From CAYNRG01 sp047973125 (GTDB lineage: Bacteria > Bacillota_I > Bacilli_A > Erysipelotrichales > Erysipelotrichaceae): DNA of 64,000 bases. The notes beneath the pieces were generated by a model. That model was given only the letters and a program-made list of their open reading frames with translations, ran no database searches and had not been told where the DNA came from. The stretch is from the NCBI GenBank assembly GCA_047973125.1, contig JBKEBK010000025.1:124001-188000 (forward strand), in the 5' to 3' direction. The position numbers and the translations under genes were made by a program. This document shows, piece by piece, positions 8,239 through 17,406 of the stretch (positions within the stretch are counted from its first letter, which is position 1; every line of letters begins with the position of its first letter).

Positions 8239-9486
8239 TCAAGAAAAATAACCAACAAAATATTTTCTTTTCCCCTTTTTTATAATAATAAATCTTTGAT
8301 CAAAAGCATCATCTTTTAAAATTAATGTATCTAAACTCATTTGTTTTACTCCATTAACTTGAATTGAACCTGCTTGAATTAGCTCTCTAGCCTCTCTTTT
8401 GCTCTTAGCAATTTCTGCATTTACTAAAACATCAATCAATAATATATTATTGTCAGTATTAAATTTTATTGATCCAGCTAAACCTTGTTCTAACTCTTCA
8501 ATTGATAAATCTAATATGTTACCACTAAAAAGTGTTTCAGTAATTTTTTTTGCCTTAATAACACCATCTTTACCATGAACATATTCAGTCATTTCTTCAG
8601 CCAACGACTTCTGAGCCAAACGTAAATGAGGTTCGTTTTTAACTGTTTCCTCTAATTCTATGATTTCAGCAGGTGATTTTAGTGATAACCTTTTTAATAA
8701 AGGAATAATATCATTATCGTTTATATTAATCCAAAATTGATAAAAATCATATGCACTTGTTCTACCTTGATCAAGCCAAATATTTTCTCCCTCACTCTTA
8801 CCAAATTTAGTACCATCAGATTTTGTAATAAGCGAAGAAGTTACACCATATAATTTTTTATCACTGCCATGCATTTTGTGTATTAAGTCTGATCCAGATA
8901 TTATATTACCCCATTGATCAGATCCACCAATTTGAAGCTCACAATTATAATTGTTATATAAAGTTAACCAATCTATAGCCTGAAGTATTGTATATGTGAA
9001 TTCAGTAAATGATATACCCTTTGACAATCTTGATGCAATAGTGTCCTTTGAAATCATATAACTAATGTTAAAATGTTTTCCATAGTCCCTTAGAAAAGTT
9101 AAAAGATCAAATTCACTTAACCAGTCATAATTATTTGCTAAAATTGTATTCTCATTGTTAAAGTCAATAAAATTGTTTAACTGTTCCTTTATGCATTTAA
9201 CATTCCTTTTTACATCTTCTAAAGTTAACAATTTTCTCTCACTTGTAGGTCGAGGATCTCCAATCATAGCCGTTGCTCCACCACATAATGCAATTATTTT
9301 ATGACCAGCTCTTTCATATCTTCTCAGTAATATAATTTGTTGTAGATGTCCTATATGTAGTGATTCTGCAGTAGGATCAAATCCACAATAAAGAGTAATC
9401 GGATTCTCTAATCTTTCACATAAGGCATCAAAGTCTGTACAATCTTTTATTAAACCTCTCCATTTTAATTCTTCTAATAATCTCAT
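8239..9486 (-). CDS. tyrS: Tyrosyl-tRNA synthetase
   Basis: A 415-residue class I synthetase that charges tRNA-Tyr. The HIGH motif appears as HIGHL near residue 42 after the TyrRS signature YCGFDPTAESLHIGH. The tyrosine pocket shows GGSDQWGN near residue 187, and the KMSKS motif is KFGKSEG. The C-terminal S4-like RNA-binding domain (SKREARELIQAGSIQVNG) is present. It is preceded by a T-box leader whose specifier reads TAC (Tyr). The start has AGGAGGAG. Confidence 0.97.
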   Translation of the reverse strand: MRLLEELKWRGLIKDCTDFDALCERLENPITLYCGFDPTAESLHIGHLQQIILLRRYERAGHKIIALCGGATAMIGDPRPTSERKLLTLEDVKRNVKCIKEQLNNFIDFNNENTILANNYDWLSEFDLLTFLRDYGKHFNISYMISKDTIASRLSKGISFTEFTYTILQAIDWLTLYNNYNCELQIGGSDQWGNIISGSDLIHKMHGSDKKLYGVTSSLITKSDGTKFGKSEGENIWLDQGRTSAYDFYQFWININDNDIIPLLKRLSLKSPAEIIELEETVKNEPHLRLAQKSLAEEMTEYVHGKDGVIKAKKITETLFSGNILDLSIEELEQGLAGSIKFNTDNNILLIDVLVNAEIAKSKREARELIQAGSIQVNGVKQMSLDTLILKDDAFDQRFIIIKKGKRKYFVGYFS

Positions 9487-9505
9487 TTTATTCTCCTCCT
9501 TTTAA

Positions 9506-9715
9506 AATAAAAAACGTCCTTATTCTAAGGACGTTTTCAACGCGGTACCACCTTAATTCATAACAATAGTTATGCACTTAAATTTTTAACGCAAATTACT
9601 CGTTTTATATTTTATATAAACTGCTCCAAGATTGTATTCCGAAATCACTTACCAACTCTTTTCATCAACCAGAGTCTTTCTACAGGTATTTAATTAATTA
9701 CTATTTCTTTTCATT
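9506..9715 (-). promoter_or_regulatory. Tyr T-box riboswitch controlling tyrS
   Basis: The minus-strand leader carries the T-box core AGGTGGTACCGCG (9541-9555), the bulge that pairs with the acceptor end of uncharged tRNA. A terminator follows: a 12-bp perfect stem AAAACGTCCTTA / TAAGGACGTTTT at 9511-9537 and a T-run. In Stem I, GGAA-TAC-A gives the specifier codon TAC (Tyr) at 9634-9636, matching the downstream gene. I find no clear promoter between ccpA and the leader, so transcription may come from the ccpA operon. Confidence 0.92.
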
Positions 9716-9719
9716 GCAT

Positions 9720-10712
9720 TTATTTTGTTGATTTTCTTGGTGTATATAAATAACTCAATTCAATTTCTTTATCTTGAATTTCTTCCTCTTCAAGCAACAT
9801 TTTTGTCATTACTCTCATAGAAACCATTCCCAAATCATAAGATGGGATTGAGAAAGAAGAAACTTGAGGACGCACCATTGAATTGTATTTAGTGTCTATA
9901 ACACAAACAACTTCTGTTTCTTCAGGAACATTAATTCCATTCTCACTTGCAGCATTTAAAATTGCCATCGCTTGAGAATCTCTATTTGCAATTATAAGCT
10001 GGTGCTTATGTTGCTTTAGGTAATCTTTTAGAAACTCATAAGAAGTTCGATAGTTATCAGGTATTTTTAAATAGTTATTAAACTTTAATCCTTTATCTTC
10101 AAAGGCCTTATTTGCACCAGAAATCATTTGTTCTATTGCATATTTATTCTTTCTATCTTGAATTATTGCAATATCTTTTTTACCATTTTCAAGATAACTT
10201 GTAACTAAGTTATAAATGGCTTTTTCAATATTTACATAAACTGAACTAACTTTAGTATTTGATATTTTATTTCCAATAATAACAATAGGAATATTATATT
10301 TAGATAACATATCAATTTCATTTAAAAGAAGTTTATCATTATATATTACAACACCATCAACATTTGATTTTATAATACTCTCAACTACATCTTTAATTTC
10401 AGTAACACCCTCAGCTGTAGTGTGTAATAATATTTTATAATTATACATACCCGCAACAGCAATAACTCCATTTATTATTTGACCAGTATAGGTAAAACTA
10501 GCCTCTGGAATTACAAGACCAATAGTAGTAGTTTTTTGAAGTGCTAAACCTTGAGCAATAGCATTAGGTTTATATCCTAATCTTTCAATAGATGCTTCGA
10601 CTTTTTCTCTTGTATTTGCTTTTACAACATCTGAGCCATTTATTACACGAGAAACCGTTGCAAGAGAGACATCAGCATCTTTAGCAACATCGTAGATAGT
10701 TACTCTTTTCAT
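9720..10712 (-). CDS. ccpA: LacI/GalR-family regulator, CcpA-like
   Basis: A 330-residue regulator with an N-terminal LacI helix-turn-helix and hinge: TIYDVAKDADVSLATVSRVI, then GYKPNAIAQGLA. The periplasmic-binding-like effector and dimer domain follows. The hinge region and the C-terminal ending RKSTK resemble CcpA, the catabolite control protein that binds HPr-Ser-P. Gene order also fits: ytxG, ytxH, ccpA near murC and tyrS is the Bacillus arrangement. The ATG at 10712 (TGATG overlap with the previous stop, GGTGGTGAG upstream) is preferred to a GTG three bases earlier. Confidence 0.85.
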   Translation of the reverse strand: MKRVTIYDVAKDADVSLATVSRVINGSDVVKANTREKVEASIERLGYKPNAIAQGLALQKTTTIGLVIPEASFTYTGQIINGVIAVAGMYNYKILLHTTAEGVTEIKDVVESIIKSNVDGVVIYNDKLLLNEIDMLSKYNIPIVIIGNKISNTKVSSVYVNIEKAIYNLVTSYLENGKKDIAIIQDRKNKYAIEQMISGANKAFEDKGLKFNNYLKIPDNYRTSYEFLKDYLKQHKHQLIIANRDSQAMAILNAASENGINVPEETEVVCVIDTKYNSMVRPQVSSFSIPSYDLGMVSMRVMTKMLLEEEEIQDKEIELSYLYTPRKSTK

Positions 10713-11224
10713 CACTCACCACCATCTTTTGGTTTTAACCATTTCCTTACATTATCAGCTAGTTTACTCGTTACATCTACAATCGCACTTTTAGAATTCT
10801 CGATTTTTTTATCCAGCTCAATTTTATCTGCAAAGCTTTCAGCACTTTGAGCAATTTTATCACTACCATCTGAAACTTTTTCCATAACTTTTTTTACATT
10901 TTCATTTTCAGAAATATTATCGATACCATCAGAAATTTTCGTTCCAAAATTCTTAGTGCCATCTTTTAAAACAGTAAAGGCTTCTTGTACTTTTTCATTA
11001 TTAATAAGTTCGTCGATTTTTTCTTTACTATTTTCAATAGTTTTACTAGCACTTTCTTTAACTTCTGAAATTTTATCAGGATCAGTAACTTTGTTAACAA
11101 AATCTTTGATTCCATCAATTGTTACCGCAGCAACATTTGGCGCTTTTTCTTTACCTTCATTTTCAACAGATTTTTTTAAATCATCAACTGCTTTTTCAAT
11201 TACATCAATATCATTATTCTTCAT
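10712..11224 (-). CDS. YtxH-position coiled-coil/amphipathic repeat protein
   Basis: A 170-residue protein rich in Lys, Glu, Asp and Ser with heptad-like repeats such as KVMEKVSDGSDKIAQSAESF, predicted to be long amphipathic helices. No membrane segment or signal peptide is seen, unlike Bacillus YtxH, which has an N-terminal membrane helix. I place it by position (ytxG-X-ccpA). The start at 11224 is chosen because AGGTGA lies 6 bases upstream; a TTG at 11230 would touch the ribosome site. It overlaps ytxG by 11 bases and the next gene by TGATG. Confidence 0.72.
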   Translation of the reverse strand: MKNNDIDVIEKAVDDLKKSVENEGKEKAPNVAAVTIDGIKDFVNKVTDPDKISEVKESASKTIENSKEKIDELINNEKVQEAFTVLKDGTKNFGTKISDGIDNISENENVKKVMEKVSDGSDKIAQSAESFADKIELDKKIENSKSAIVDVTSKLADNVRKWLKPKDGGE

Positions 11225-11633
11225 CTGCAATCACCTCATTCATTCTTTTCATTATATCATCTATATTAGTTGTATCATTTGAAAAATCTTCAGTATCTTT
11301 ATTAACTTTTTTTACAAAGTAATCTTTAACAGTACCAATATTATCTGAAACATATACCCCAGCTTTTTTTGCTGCTTCATAACTCTTATCATGAACTTCA
11401 TCAACAGTATGACTTAATTTTACAGCCGTATCTAACGGAGATTGAATCTTTTCAATGCTTTTTTCAACTAATGATAATGTGTTATCTAAACCATTAATCT
11501 TTGATGTCATTGCTCCTAATAATTTACTTACTTTAGAAAGGACAACACAAAGAAAAAACAATGCTATTACCCCTAAAATTGGAAGTAACTGTTGCGATAA
11601 TATTCCTGAAGCCTCTAAAAATTGATCTACCAT
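11214..11633 (-). CDS. YtxG-like DUF948 membrane protein
   Basis: A 139-residue protein with one N-terminal membrane helix (about residues 15-36, LLPILGVIALFFLC...) followed by a long polar helical region with the spacing of a coiled coil (LDNTLSLVEKSIEKIQSPLD). This layout and its place before the ytxH and ccpA genes match DUF948/YtxG, a general-stress protein of unknown mechanism in Bacillus. It starts the operon, behind a TTGAAA-16-TATAAT promoter and an AGAGGTG ribosome site. Confidence 0.75.
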   Translation of the reverse strand: MVDQFLEASGILSQQLLPILGVIALFFLCVVLSKVSKLLGAMTSKINGLDNTLSLVEKSIEKIQSPLDTAVKLSHTVDEVHDKSYEAAKKAGVYVSDNIGTVKDYFVKKVNKDTEDFSNDTTNIDDIMKRMNEVIADEE

Positions 11634-11672
11634 ATTTCACCTCTATTAATCTATTTTATTAAACATATATTT

Positions 11673-11700
11673 ATTATATCATTAATGTAAATTTTTTCAA
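11673..11700 (-). promoter_or_regulatory. Promoter of the ytxG-ytxH-ccpA operon
   Basis: On the minus strand TTGAAA, 16 bp, TATAAT with TGA before it (extended -10, TGATATAAT). The -35 overlaps the murC stop codon. Confidence 0.65.
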
Positions 11701-13013
11701 GAACTTTGATAACGCTTTACAATTTCAGCCAATCCATAAATATCTTTACTAGACATAAATAGATAAACGGCCGGATTTTCTTTAACTAATCTTCTAGCTC
11801 CATCATCATTCTCTTCAATTATTTCTGAGTTTAAAATTCTCTTCTGAAGATATCTTATATCAATATCAATACCTTCTTCCATATCATCAATACTTGTAAA
11901 ATCACATAAATATACCTTATCAGCTTTTAAAAGTTCCTTACTGAATTCTTCAGCAAAATAAAGTACTCTAGACACTCTATGTGGTTTAAATATTGCAACA
12001 ATTTTTTTATCAGGATATCTATTTCTTGCAGCATCAATAGTAAAAGATATTTCTGTTGGATGATGTGCATAATCATCAATGTATACATTTTCACCAATTT
12101 CCTCAACAACAAACCTTCTTTTAGTACCTTGAAATTTTGAAATACCCTCCTCTATTTTGTTAAAAGGAATCCCCTCTAATATACCAATGGTAATAACACC
12201 TAATACATTCCAAAGCAAATGGCGACCAACAAGTGGAAGTTTAAAATGATACATATATTTATTTTTAAAATATAGATCAAATTCCATATTATTTGTATTT
12301 TGAAGATAATTTTTAGCTTGGATATCATTATTATCACCTTCACCATACCAATAATGATCACATTTTAAATCAAGTTTTCTATTCTCTTTGTCATCTCCAA
12401 ATATAATCAATGCTTTTTTAATATTTTTTGTAAATTGTTGATAAGCTAAAAGATAATCCTCACTTGATTTAAAATAATCAACATGATCTATTTCAATATT
12501 AGTGATAATTGCATAGTCTGGATAGTAAGATAAAAAATGACGGCGATACTCACATGATTCCACACATAAATATTTACTACTTTTATCTATTTCTCCAGTT
12601 CCATCCCCAATGATATAGCCAGTATTAAAATTATAACCTAACATTGAGGCTAGAATTCCTGTAGTTGTCGTTTTACCATGGCTTCCTGCTACACTTATTG
12701 ACACATAATTATTCATCATTTTACCGACGTATTCATGATACCTATAGCACAATACATCACTATTTTCCCTAGCTTTTTTTACCTCAGGAAAAGTTTCATC
12801 AAAAGCATTTCCAATAATTATAGTACTACCGACTTCAAAATCTTTACTATCAAAGTCATAAATCTTAATATTTCTATCAACTAGTGGTTTCTCAGTAAAA
12901 AAGTGTTTCGGTAAATCACTTCCCGAAACATCATTTCCAAGATCATGTAAAATCGTAGCTAATGCAGCCATACCGGTACCTTTAATACCAATAAAGAAAA
13001 ATTTATTACTCAT
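11697..13013 (-). CDS. murC: UDP-N-acetylmuramate--L-alanine ligase
   Basis: A Mur ligase of about 438 residues adding L-Ala to UDP-MurNAc. It has the Rossmann start FIGIKGTGMAALA, the ATP loop AGSHGKTTTT near residue 110, the EIDHVDYF metal/ATP region and the C-terminal DDYAHHPTEI, characteristic of MurC. Start codons TTG (13019), ATG (13016) and ATG (13013) are in frame; the last gives the family-like start MSNKFFFIG, but no site has ideal ribosome-binding spacing. It overlaps the preceding gene, so translation is coupled. The TGA stop lies at the -35 of the ytxG promoter. Confidence 0.95.
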   Translation of the reverse strand: MSNKFFFIGIKGTGMAALATILHDLGNDVSGSDLPKHFFTEKPLVDRNIKIYDFDSKDFEVGSTIIIGNAFDETFPEVKKARENSDVLCYRYHEYVGKMMNNYVSISVAGSHGKTTTTGILASMLGYNFNTGYIIGDGTGEIDKSSKYLCVESCEYRRHFLSYYPDYAIITNIEIDHVDYFKSSEDYLLAYQQFTKNIKKALIIFGDDKENRKLDLKCDHYWYGEGDNNDIQAKNYLQNTNNMEFDLYFKNKYMYHFKLPLVGRHLLWNVLGVITIGILEGIPFNKIEEGISKFQGTKRRFVVEEIGENVYIDDYAHHPTEISFTIDAARNRYPDKKIVAIFKPHRVSRVLYFAEEFSKELLKADKVYLCDFTSIDDMEEGIDIDIRYLQKRILNSEIIEENDDGARRLVKENPAVYLFMSSKDIYGLAEIVKRYQSS

Positions 13014-13641
13014 CATCAAATAGACTCATATTCCTATTACTTACAACTTGTTTTTCCTCAAACTTATTTAAGTCTAATTGTTTATCTTCACTATTCTTTC
13101 CTGAAAGCGATGCCGTTCTTGAAAGGATTTCATCTAATGTAAGATTAACCATATTTTCATCTTTATCATCTGCTTTACTTTTATTTAAAATTTTCGTAGG
13201 AAGACTTTCCTCACCATTTCTAGAGCTAATACCGTGCATCGGTGAAATAACGCTAGATTTTGAAGATACCCTGCTTTTTACTGATTTAATTGATAGAGCC
13301 TCCATATCCTTATCTGAAGATCCAAAAATTGGACTGATAACTTGAGAAAATTCGTATTCCTTCTTTTGGTTTGAATTTCTATCTTTTGACTTGAAGTTAA
13401 CATTAGAACTTTTATTATAATCATCAATATCATTTATATCAAAACTAATTTTTTTAACTTCTGGTTTTTTCTCTTCTTGTGATATATTTATATCATTGTT
13501 TTTAACGATAACACTCTCTTTTTTTACAACAGGCTCTTCCTGCTTAACAATCTTTTTTGCTGGTGTTTTTTCTAAAACTTCTTCATAATATTCTTCATGT
13601 TCTTCTTCACCAAAAAGTAAGTCTAAAATTTTCTTTTTCAT
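13006..13641 (-). CDS. Disordered, low-complexity protein resembling the N-terminal linker of SftA/FtsK
   Basis: A 211-residue, highly charged, largely disordered protein. It starts MKKKILDLLFGEEEHEEYYEE, a basic/hydrophobic helix followed by acids, as at the N-terminus of SftA or SepF. It then repeats a short motif twice: VISPIFGSS (near residue 103) and VISPMHGISS (near 136). As I recall, a related (P/A)-I-(F/Y)-G motif sits in the disordered linker of staphylococcal SftA-type FtsK, and Bacillus sftA lies beside murC, as here. The motor domain is absent. No known enzyme domain is present; assignment is by inference only. It overlaps murC. Confidence 0.7.
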   Translation of the reverse strand: MKKKILDLLFGEEEHEEYYEEVLEKTPAKKIVKQEEPVVKKESVIVKNNDINISQEEKKPEVKKISFDINDIDDYNKSSNVNFKSKDRNSNQKKEYEFSQVISPIFGSSDKDMEALSIKSVKSRVSSKSSVISPMHGISSRNGEESLPTKILNKSKADDKDENMVNLTLDEILSRTASLSGKNSEDKQLDLNKFEEKQVVSNRNMSLFDDE

Positions 13642-13658
13642 AATTTATCCTCCATCAT

Positions 13659-14390
13659 CTATTCATATGTATCGTGGGCATCGCCATCAATTTCATCAGT
13701 TGTTTCCCCATCTATTTCACCATCGACATACTCGCCACCAAAATCAAGTGAGCCATTACCGGTTTCACTACCATTAACCATCATTTCCTCTATTCTACCA
13801 TTTTCTGGAATCATAACCTCATAAAGTTTTAACTGTTCTTTTTCAAATTCAACTATTTCCTTAGCTGAATATGCTGTTAAAATCCTATCTTCATTGATTG
13901 TAACACTTTTTGCAATAGTTAACATATTATCGGCAATTCCAACAACTTCAGTTAAAGAGCCAGAAGCATAAAAATTCATATATTTTGTATTAAATTCAAT
14001 ATAAGAGTGCGACCTATTTTGATATATATTACATTTAAATTCAAGTTCTTGATTATTGATATCTACATATGATCCATCATAGCTCATTATAGGCTCAATA
14101 TCATATGATTTATTTTCTGATTCTTCCTTTGTTAGAATAAATGGAATATTCAAATTCATAGCAAACTCTAAATTATCTTTTATAAAAATGTTATATGTTT
14201 TACCAACTTTACGTCTTCCAACACTAGGCTCTAAATAATATGAGTAAAAAGCTTTTTGATTATTTGCTGAAATAGCTTGAGTTTTAGAAACATTATCTAG
14301 CTTTTCAACTAATTGTCTTTCTAATAGCTGTTTATTTCCAGAGCAACCTGCAATCAATATTATCATAAATATTAACATTATTTTTTTCAC
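13659..14390 (-). CDS. Lipoprotein of unknown function
   Basis: A secreted lipoprotein of about 243 residues: signal VKKIMLIFMIILIAGC with the lipobox LIAGC. The middle is rich in beta-type residues and the last 30 residues are Gly/Asp/Glu-rich (FGGEYVDGEIDGETTDEIDG), a likely flexible acidic tail. I do not recognise a family. The GTG at 14390 gives a normal signal peptide after AGAGG; the in-frame ATG at 14426 has no ribosome site and would add a charged 12-residue leader. It sits between trmB and the disordered protein. Confidence 0.7.
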   Translation of the reverse strand: MKKIMLIFMIILIAGCSGNKQLLERQLVEKLDNVSKTQAISANNQKAFYSYYLEPSVGRRKVGKTYNIFIKDNLEFAMNLNIPFILTKEESENKSYDIEPIMSYDGSYVDINNQELEFKCNIYQNRSHSYIEFNTKYMNFYASGSLTEVVGIADNMLTIAKSVTINEDRILTAYSAKEIVEFEKEQLKLYEVMIPENGRIEEMMVNGSETGNGSLDFGGEYVDGEIDGETTDEIDGDAHDTYE

Positions 14391-14443
14391 GCATATCACC
14401 AACCTCTCACGTCTATATTTTAGCATAAATATTATAATTTGTA

Positions 14444-15079
14444 CTATTTAAGTTTAAAAATAGCACGATAAATTGGCAAGTTTAATTGGACAAATTTGCT
14501 TTCATATTCACTTAAAACATCTTCATTGTGATCTTCTGATCTAAAATCCATCCAAACATCATCAATTACCCATCCACATCGACTAAACTCACACAGAGAA
14601 AATTCAAACAACTTCTTATTATCAGTCTTCATTATTATCCTTCCATCTGGAGATAAAATTCTTTTATAAGTTTTTAAAAAACTTTCATGTGATAGTCTTC
14701 TTTTACGATAACCATTCTTACTCCAAGGATCTGAAAAGTTTAAATGGATGGTATGGATTTCATTATCTAAGAACCACTGATCAAGATCTTTGGCATCAAA
14801 AGCAATTATACAACATGAATCACATTTCTCTTCTTTAATTTTTTTTGCAGCAACTGCTGCTACATTACGATCTTTCTCAACAGCAATCCATCCAGTATGA
14901 GTATGAAGTTTAGACATATTTACAAAATAGTCACCTTTTCCACAACCTATTTCCAAATGCAATTCATTTTTACTTAGAATATTTTTCCAATTTCCACAAT
15001 TTTGTTGAGGATTTTTAATAACTATATCACTATTTTCTTCTAAAAATGGTTCTGCCCACTTTTTCTTTCTCATTCTCAT
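14444..15079 (-). CDS. trmB: tRNA (guanine-N7-)-methyltransferase
   Basis: A 211-residue SAM-dependent methyltransferase that makes m7G46 in tRNA. The SAM motif LEIGCGKGDYF lies near residue 40. The TrmB signature LNFSDPWSKNGYRKRRL near residue 115 carries the catalytic Asp and basic RNA contacts, and TDNKKLFEFS follows. Length is typical. The start has GGAG about 9 bases upstream. Bacillus trmB (ytmQ) is in the same broader neighbourhood. Confidence 0.95.
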   Translation of the reverse strand: MRMRKKKWAEPFLEENSDIVIKNPQQNCGNWKNILSKNELHLEIGCGKGDYFVNMSKLHTHTGWIAVEKDRNVAAVAAKKIKEEKCDSCCIIAFDAKDLDQWFLDNEIHTIHLNFSDPWSKNGYRKRRLSHESFLKTYKRILSPDGRIIMKTDNKKLFEFSLCEFSRCGWVIDDVWMDFRSEDHNEDVLSEYESKFVQLNLPIYRAIFKLK

Positions 15080-15105
15080 TTTAATTTACTCCTTATTTTT
15101 AAAGT

Positions 15106-15126
15106 AAAAACCCCAGAGGGGTTTTT
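15106..15126. terminator. Strong terminator after pnp
   Basis: A 9-bp perfect inverted repeat AAAAACCCC-AGA-GGGGTTTTT sits 2 bases past the pnp stop, with a T-run on the minus strand. It should end the pnp transcript; trmB downstream then needs its own or read-through transcription. Confidence 0.85.
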
Positions 15127-15127
15127 A

Positions 15128-17314
15128 TCAGTCACGCTTTTTAAATACTCTTTTTTCACCTTTTTCAAACTTTTTTTCTTTTTTTTCTTTTTGTTTTTCA
15201 TCCCAACCTTCAGGCTTTGGAAGTAAATCTCTTGCTGAGACATTAACTCTACCACGATCATCTATTTCAGTAACTACTACTTTAACGATATCATTTAATT
15301 TATAAACATCTGAAGGAGATTCAACTCGCTCATACGATATTCTTGAAACATGTAAAAGACCATCAGTTCCAGGAAACAATTCCACAAAAGCTCCAAATTT
15401 CTCAATTCTATTAATTTTTCCTTCGTAAACTTCACCAACCTTAGCCTCACGAACAATATTTTCAATCATTAACTTCGCTTTATTCAATATTTCTCTATTA
15501 GAGTGATATATAACACAGCTTCCATCATCTTCTATATCAATTTTCACCTGATTACAACTTTCAATAATTTGATTTATCATTTTACCACCAGGTCCTATAA
15601 CATCTCTTATCTTATCAGGTGCAATCATAAATGAAACCATTTTAGGAGCATACTCAGAAACATCATCTCTTGCTACTTGAATAGCACTCATCATATTTTC
15701 CATAATAACTTCTCGCCCTTTTTTAGCTTGAGCAAGTGCTTCTTTAAATATTTCTCTATTTATTCCTTCAATTTTAATATCCATCTGTAGCGCTGTTATA
15801 CCATTACATGTACCAGCAACCTTAAAATCCATATCACCATAATGATCTTCCATCCCTTGAATATCAGTTAAAATAGAATAGTGATCATCATACATTACAA
15901 GTCCCATTGCAATCCCAGAAACTGGTGCTTTAATAGGAACTCCTGCCGCCATTAACGACATAGAACCCGCACAAATACTAGCCTGAGAGCTCGATCCATT
16001 TGATTCTAGAACTTCTGCAACTGTTCTTATTGCATATGGAAATTCTTCTATAGAAGGTAATACTTGTGAAAGAGCTCTTTCTCCAAGTGCTCCATGACCA
16101 ATTTCCCTTCTTCCAGGACTTCCCATTCTTCCAGTCTCACCTACAGAGTAAGGAGGAAAATTGTAATGGTGCATAAATCTTTTTTCTTCAACTTCAGTTA
16201 AATCATCTATTATTTGATTCTCTCCAAGTGCTCCTAAAGTTGTAACAGATAGAACTTGAGTTTCTCCTCTTGTAAATAAAGCTGAACCATGAACTCTTGG
16301 AAGTAAATCAACTTGGCTATCAAGCGGTCTAACTTCATCCAACTTTCTACCATCAGGTCTTATTTTTTCAACAGAAATAAGTCTTCGAACTTCATTCGCA
16401 ACTATTTCTTTACAATATCCTTTTGCCTTTTTTAAAATTTTAGTTTTTTCTGCTTCTGTATCATAATTTTTTTCTTCAAATATTTTTACCATCTCATCTG
16501 TAATTTCATCTATCTTGCCATATCTCTCTAATTTTAATTTTATAGACACAGCTTCTTCAAGACGATTTTTACCATTTTCATCAATGATATTTTTTATATC
16601 TTGATCAATCTCGTATAATACAATTTCCATTTTTTCTTTAAAAACAGCTTTCGCAATTTCTTGTTGAAAAGCACATAATTCAATAATATGTTTATGTCCA
16701 AACATTAAAGCTTCCAGCATATCATCCTCAGACACTTCTTTAGATTCTGCCTCAACCATGTTTATCGCATCTTTGGTACCTGCAACCGATAGATTAATAT
16801 CAGACTTTTCCATTTGTTCAACACTAGGATTAATGATAAATTCCCCGTCAACTCTACCAACAATAACACCGGCAATTGGTCCGTTAAATGGAATGTCTGA
16901 CACCATTAGAGCACATGATGCCCCTAACATTGCAGTCATTTCAGATGTAACATCTTGATCAACTGATAAAACAGTATTTACAACTTGAACTTCATTTCTA
17001 AAACCATCTGGGAAAAGTGGTCTTATCGGTCTATCAATTAAACGTGATGTAAGCGTAGCGTGTTCACTAGGACGACCTTCTCTTCTTAAAAAACCCCCTG
17101 GTATCTTACCAGCTGAATATAGTTTTTCTTCAACACTAACCGTTAATGGAAAAAAATCTAAATCCTTTGCCACCTTACTTGCTGTTGCTGTTGATAAAAC
17201 AACAGTATCTCCATAACGAACAAGTACCGACCCCCCTGCTTGTTTCGCAATCTCACCTGTTTCAATTGTTATATTTTTTTCACAAAACTTCATCTCAAAT
17301 ACTTGTTTAGCCAT
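15128..17314 (-). CDS. pnp: Polyribonucleotide nucleotidyltransferase (PNPase)
   Basis: A 728-residue phosphorolytic 3'-5' exoribonuclease, part of the RNA degradosome. Two RNase PH domains flank a helical domain; FTRGETQVL and GRMGSPGRREIGHGALGERA are hallmark sequences of the second. A KH domain (MIAPDKIRDVIGPGGKMINQ, about residue 565) and an S1 domain (GEVYEGKINRIEKFGAFVEL, about 630) complete the fold. The tail is Lys/Glu-rich. The rpsO-pnp pairing common in bacteria is kept nearby but is split by an ltaS-like gene. Confidence 0.97.
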   Translation of the reverse strand: MAKQVFEMKFCEKNITIETGEIAKQAGGSVLVRYGDTVVLSTATASKVAKDLDFFPLTVSVEEKLYSAGKIPGGFLRREGRPSEHATLTSRLIDRPIRPLFPDGFRNEVQVVNTVLSVDQDVTSEMTAMLGASCALMVSDIPFNGPIAGVIVGRVDGEFIINPSVEQMEKSDINLSVAGTKDAINMVEAESKEVSEDDMLEALMFGHKHIIELCAFQQEIAKAVFKEKMEIVLYEIDQDIKNIIDENGKNRLEEAVSIKLKLERYGKIDEITDEMVKIFEEKNYDTEAEKTKILKKAKGYCKEIVANEVRRLISVEKIRPDGRKLDEVRPLDSQVDLLPRVHGSALFTRGETQVLSVTTLGALGENQIIDDLTEVEEKRFMHHYNFPPYSVGETGRMGSPGRREIGHGALGERALSQVLPSIEEFPYAIRTVAEVLESNGSSSQASICAGSMSLMAAGVPIKAPVSGIAMGLVMYDDHYSILTDIQGMEDHYGDMDFKVAGTCNGITALQMDIKIEGINREIFKEALAQAKKGREVIMENMMSAIQVARDDVSEYAPKMVSFMIAPDKIRDVIGPGGKMINQIIESCNQVKIDIEDDGSCVIYHSNREILNKAKLMIENIVREAKVGEVYEGKINRIEKFGAFVELFPGTDGLLHVSRISYERVESPSDVYKLNDIVKVVVTEIDDRGRVNVSARDLLPKPEGWDEKQKEKKEKKFEKGEKRVFKKRD

Positions 17315-17406
17315 AATTACCTCGTCTTCTTTTATTTTTTACTTCTTTCATTTTAACATATTTATCAGTTGTTTTAAATATATTTTATTAAAGTGCATAA
17401 ACTAAA

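Noticed and set aside
15076..15261. A 61-codon lysine-rich frame on the minus strand
   Set aside because: It is a frame shadow of the Lys-rich C-terminus of pnp and crosses the pnp terminator.
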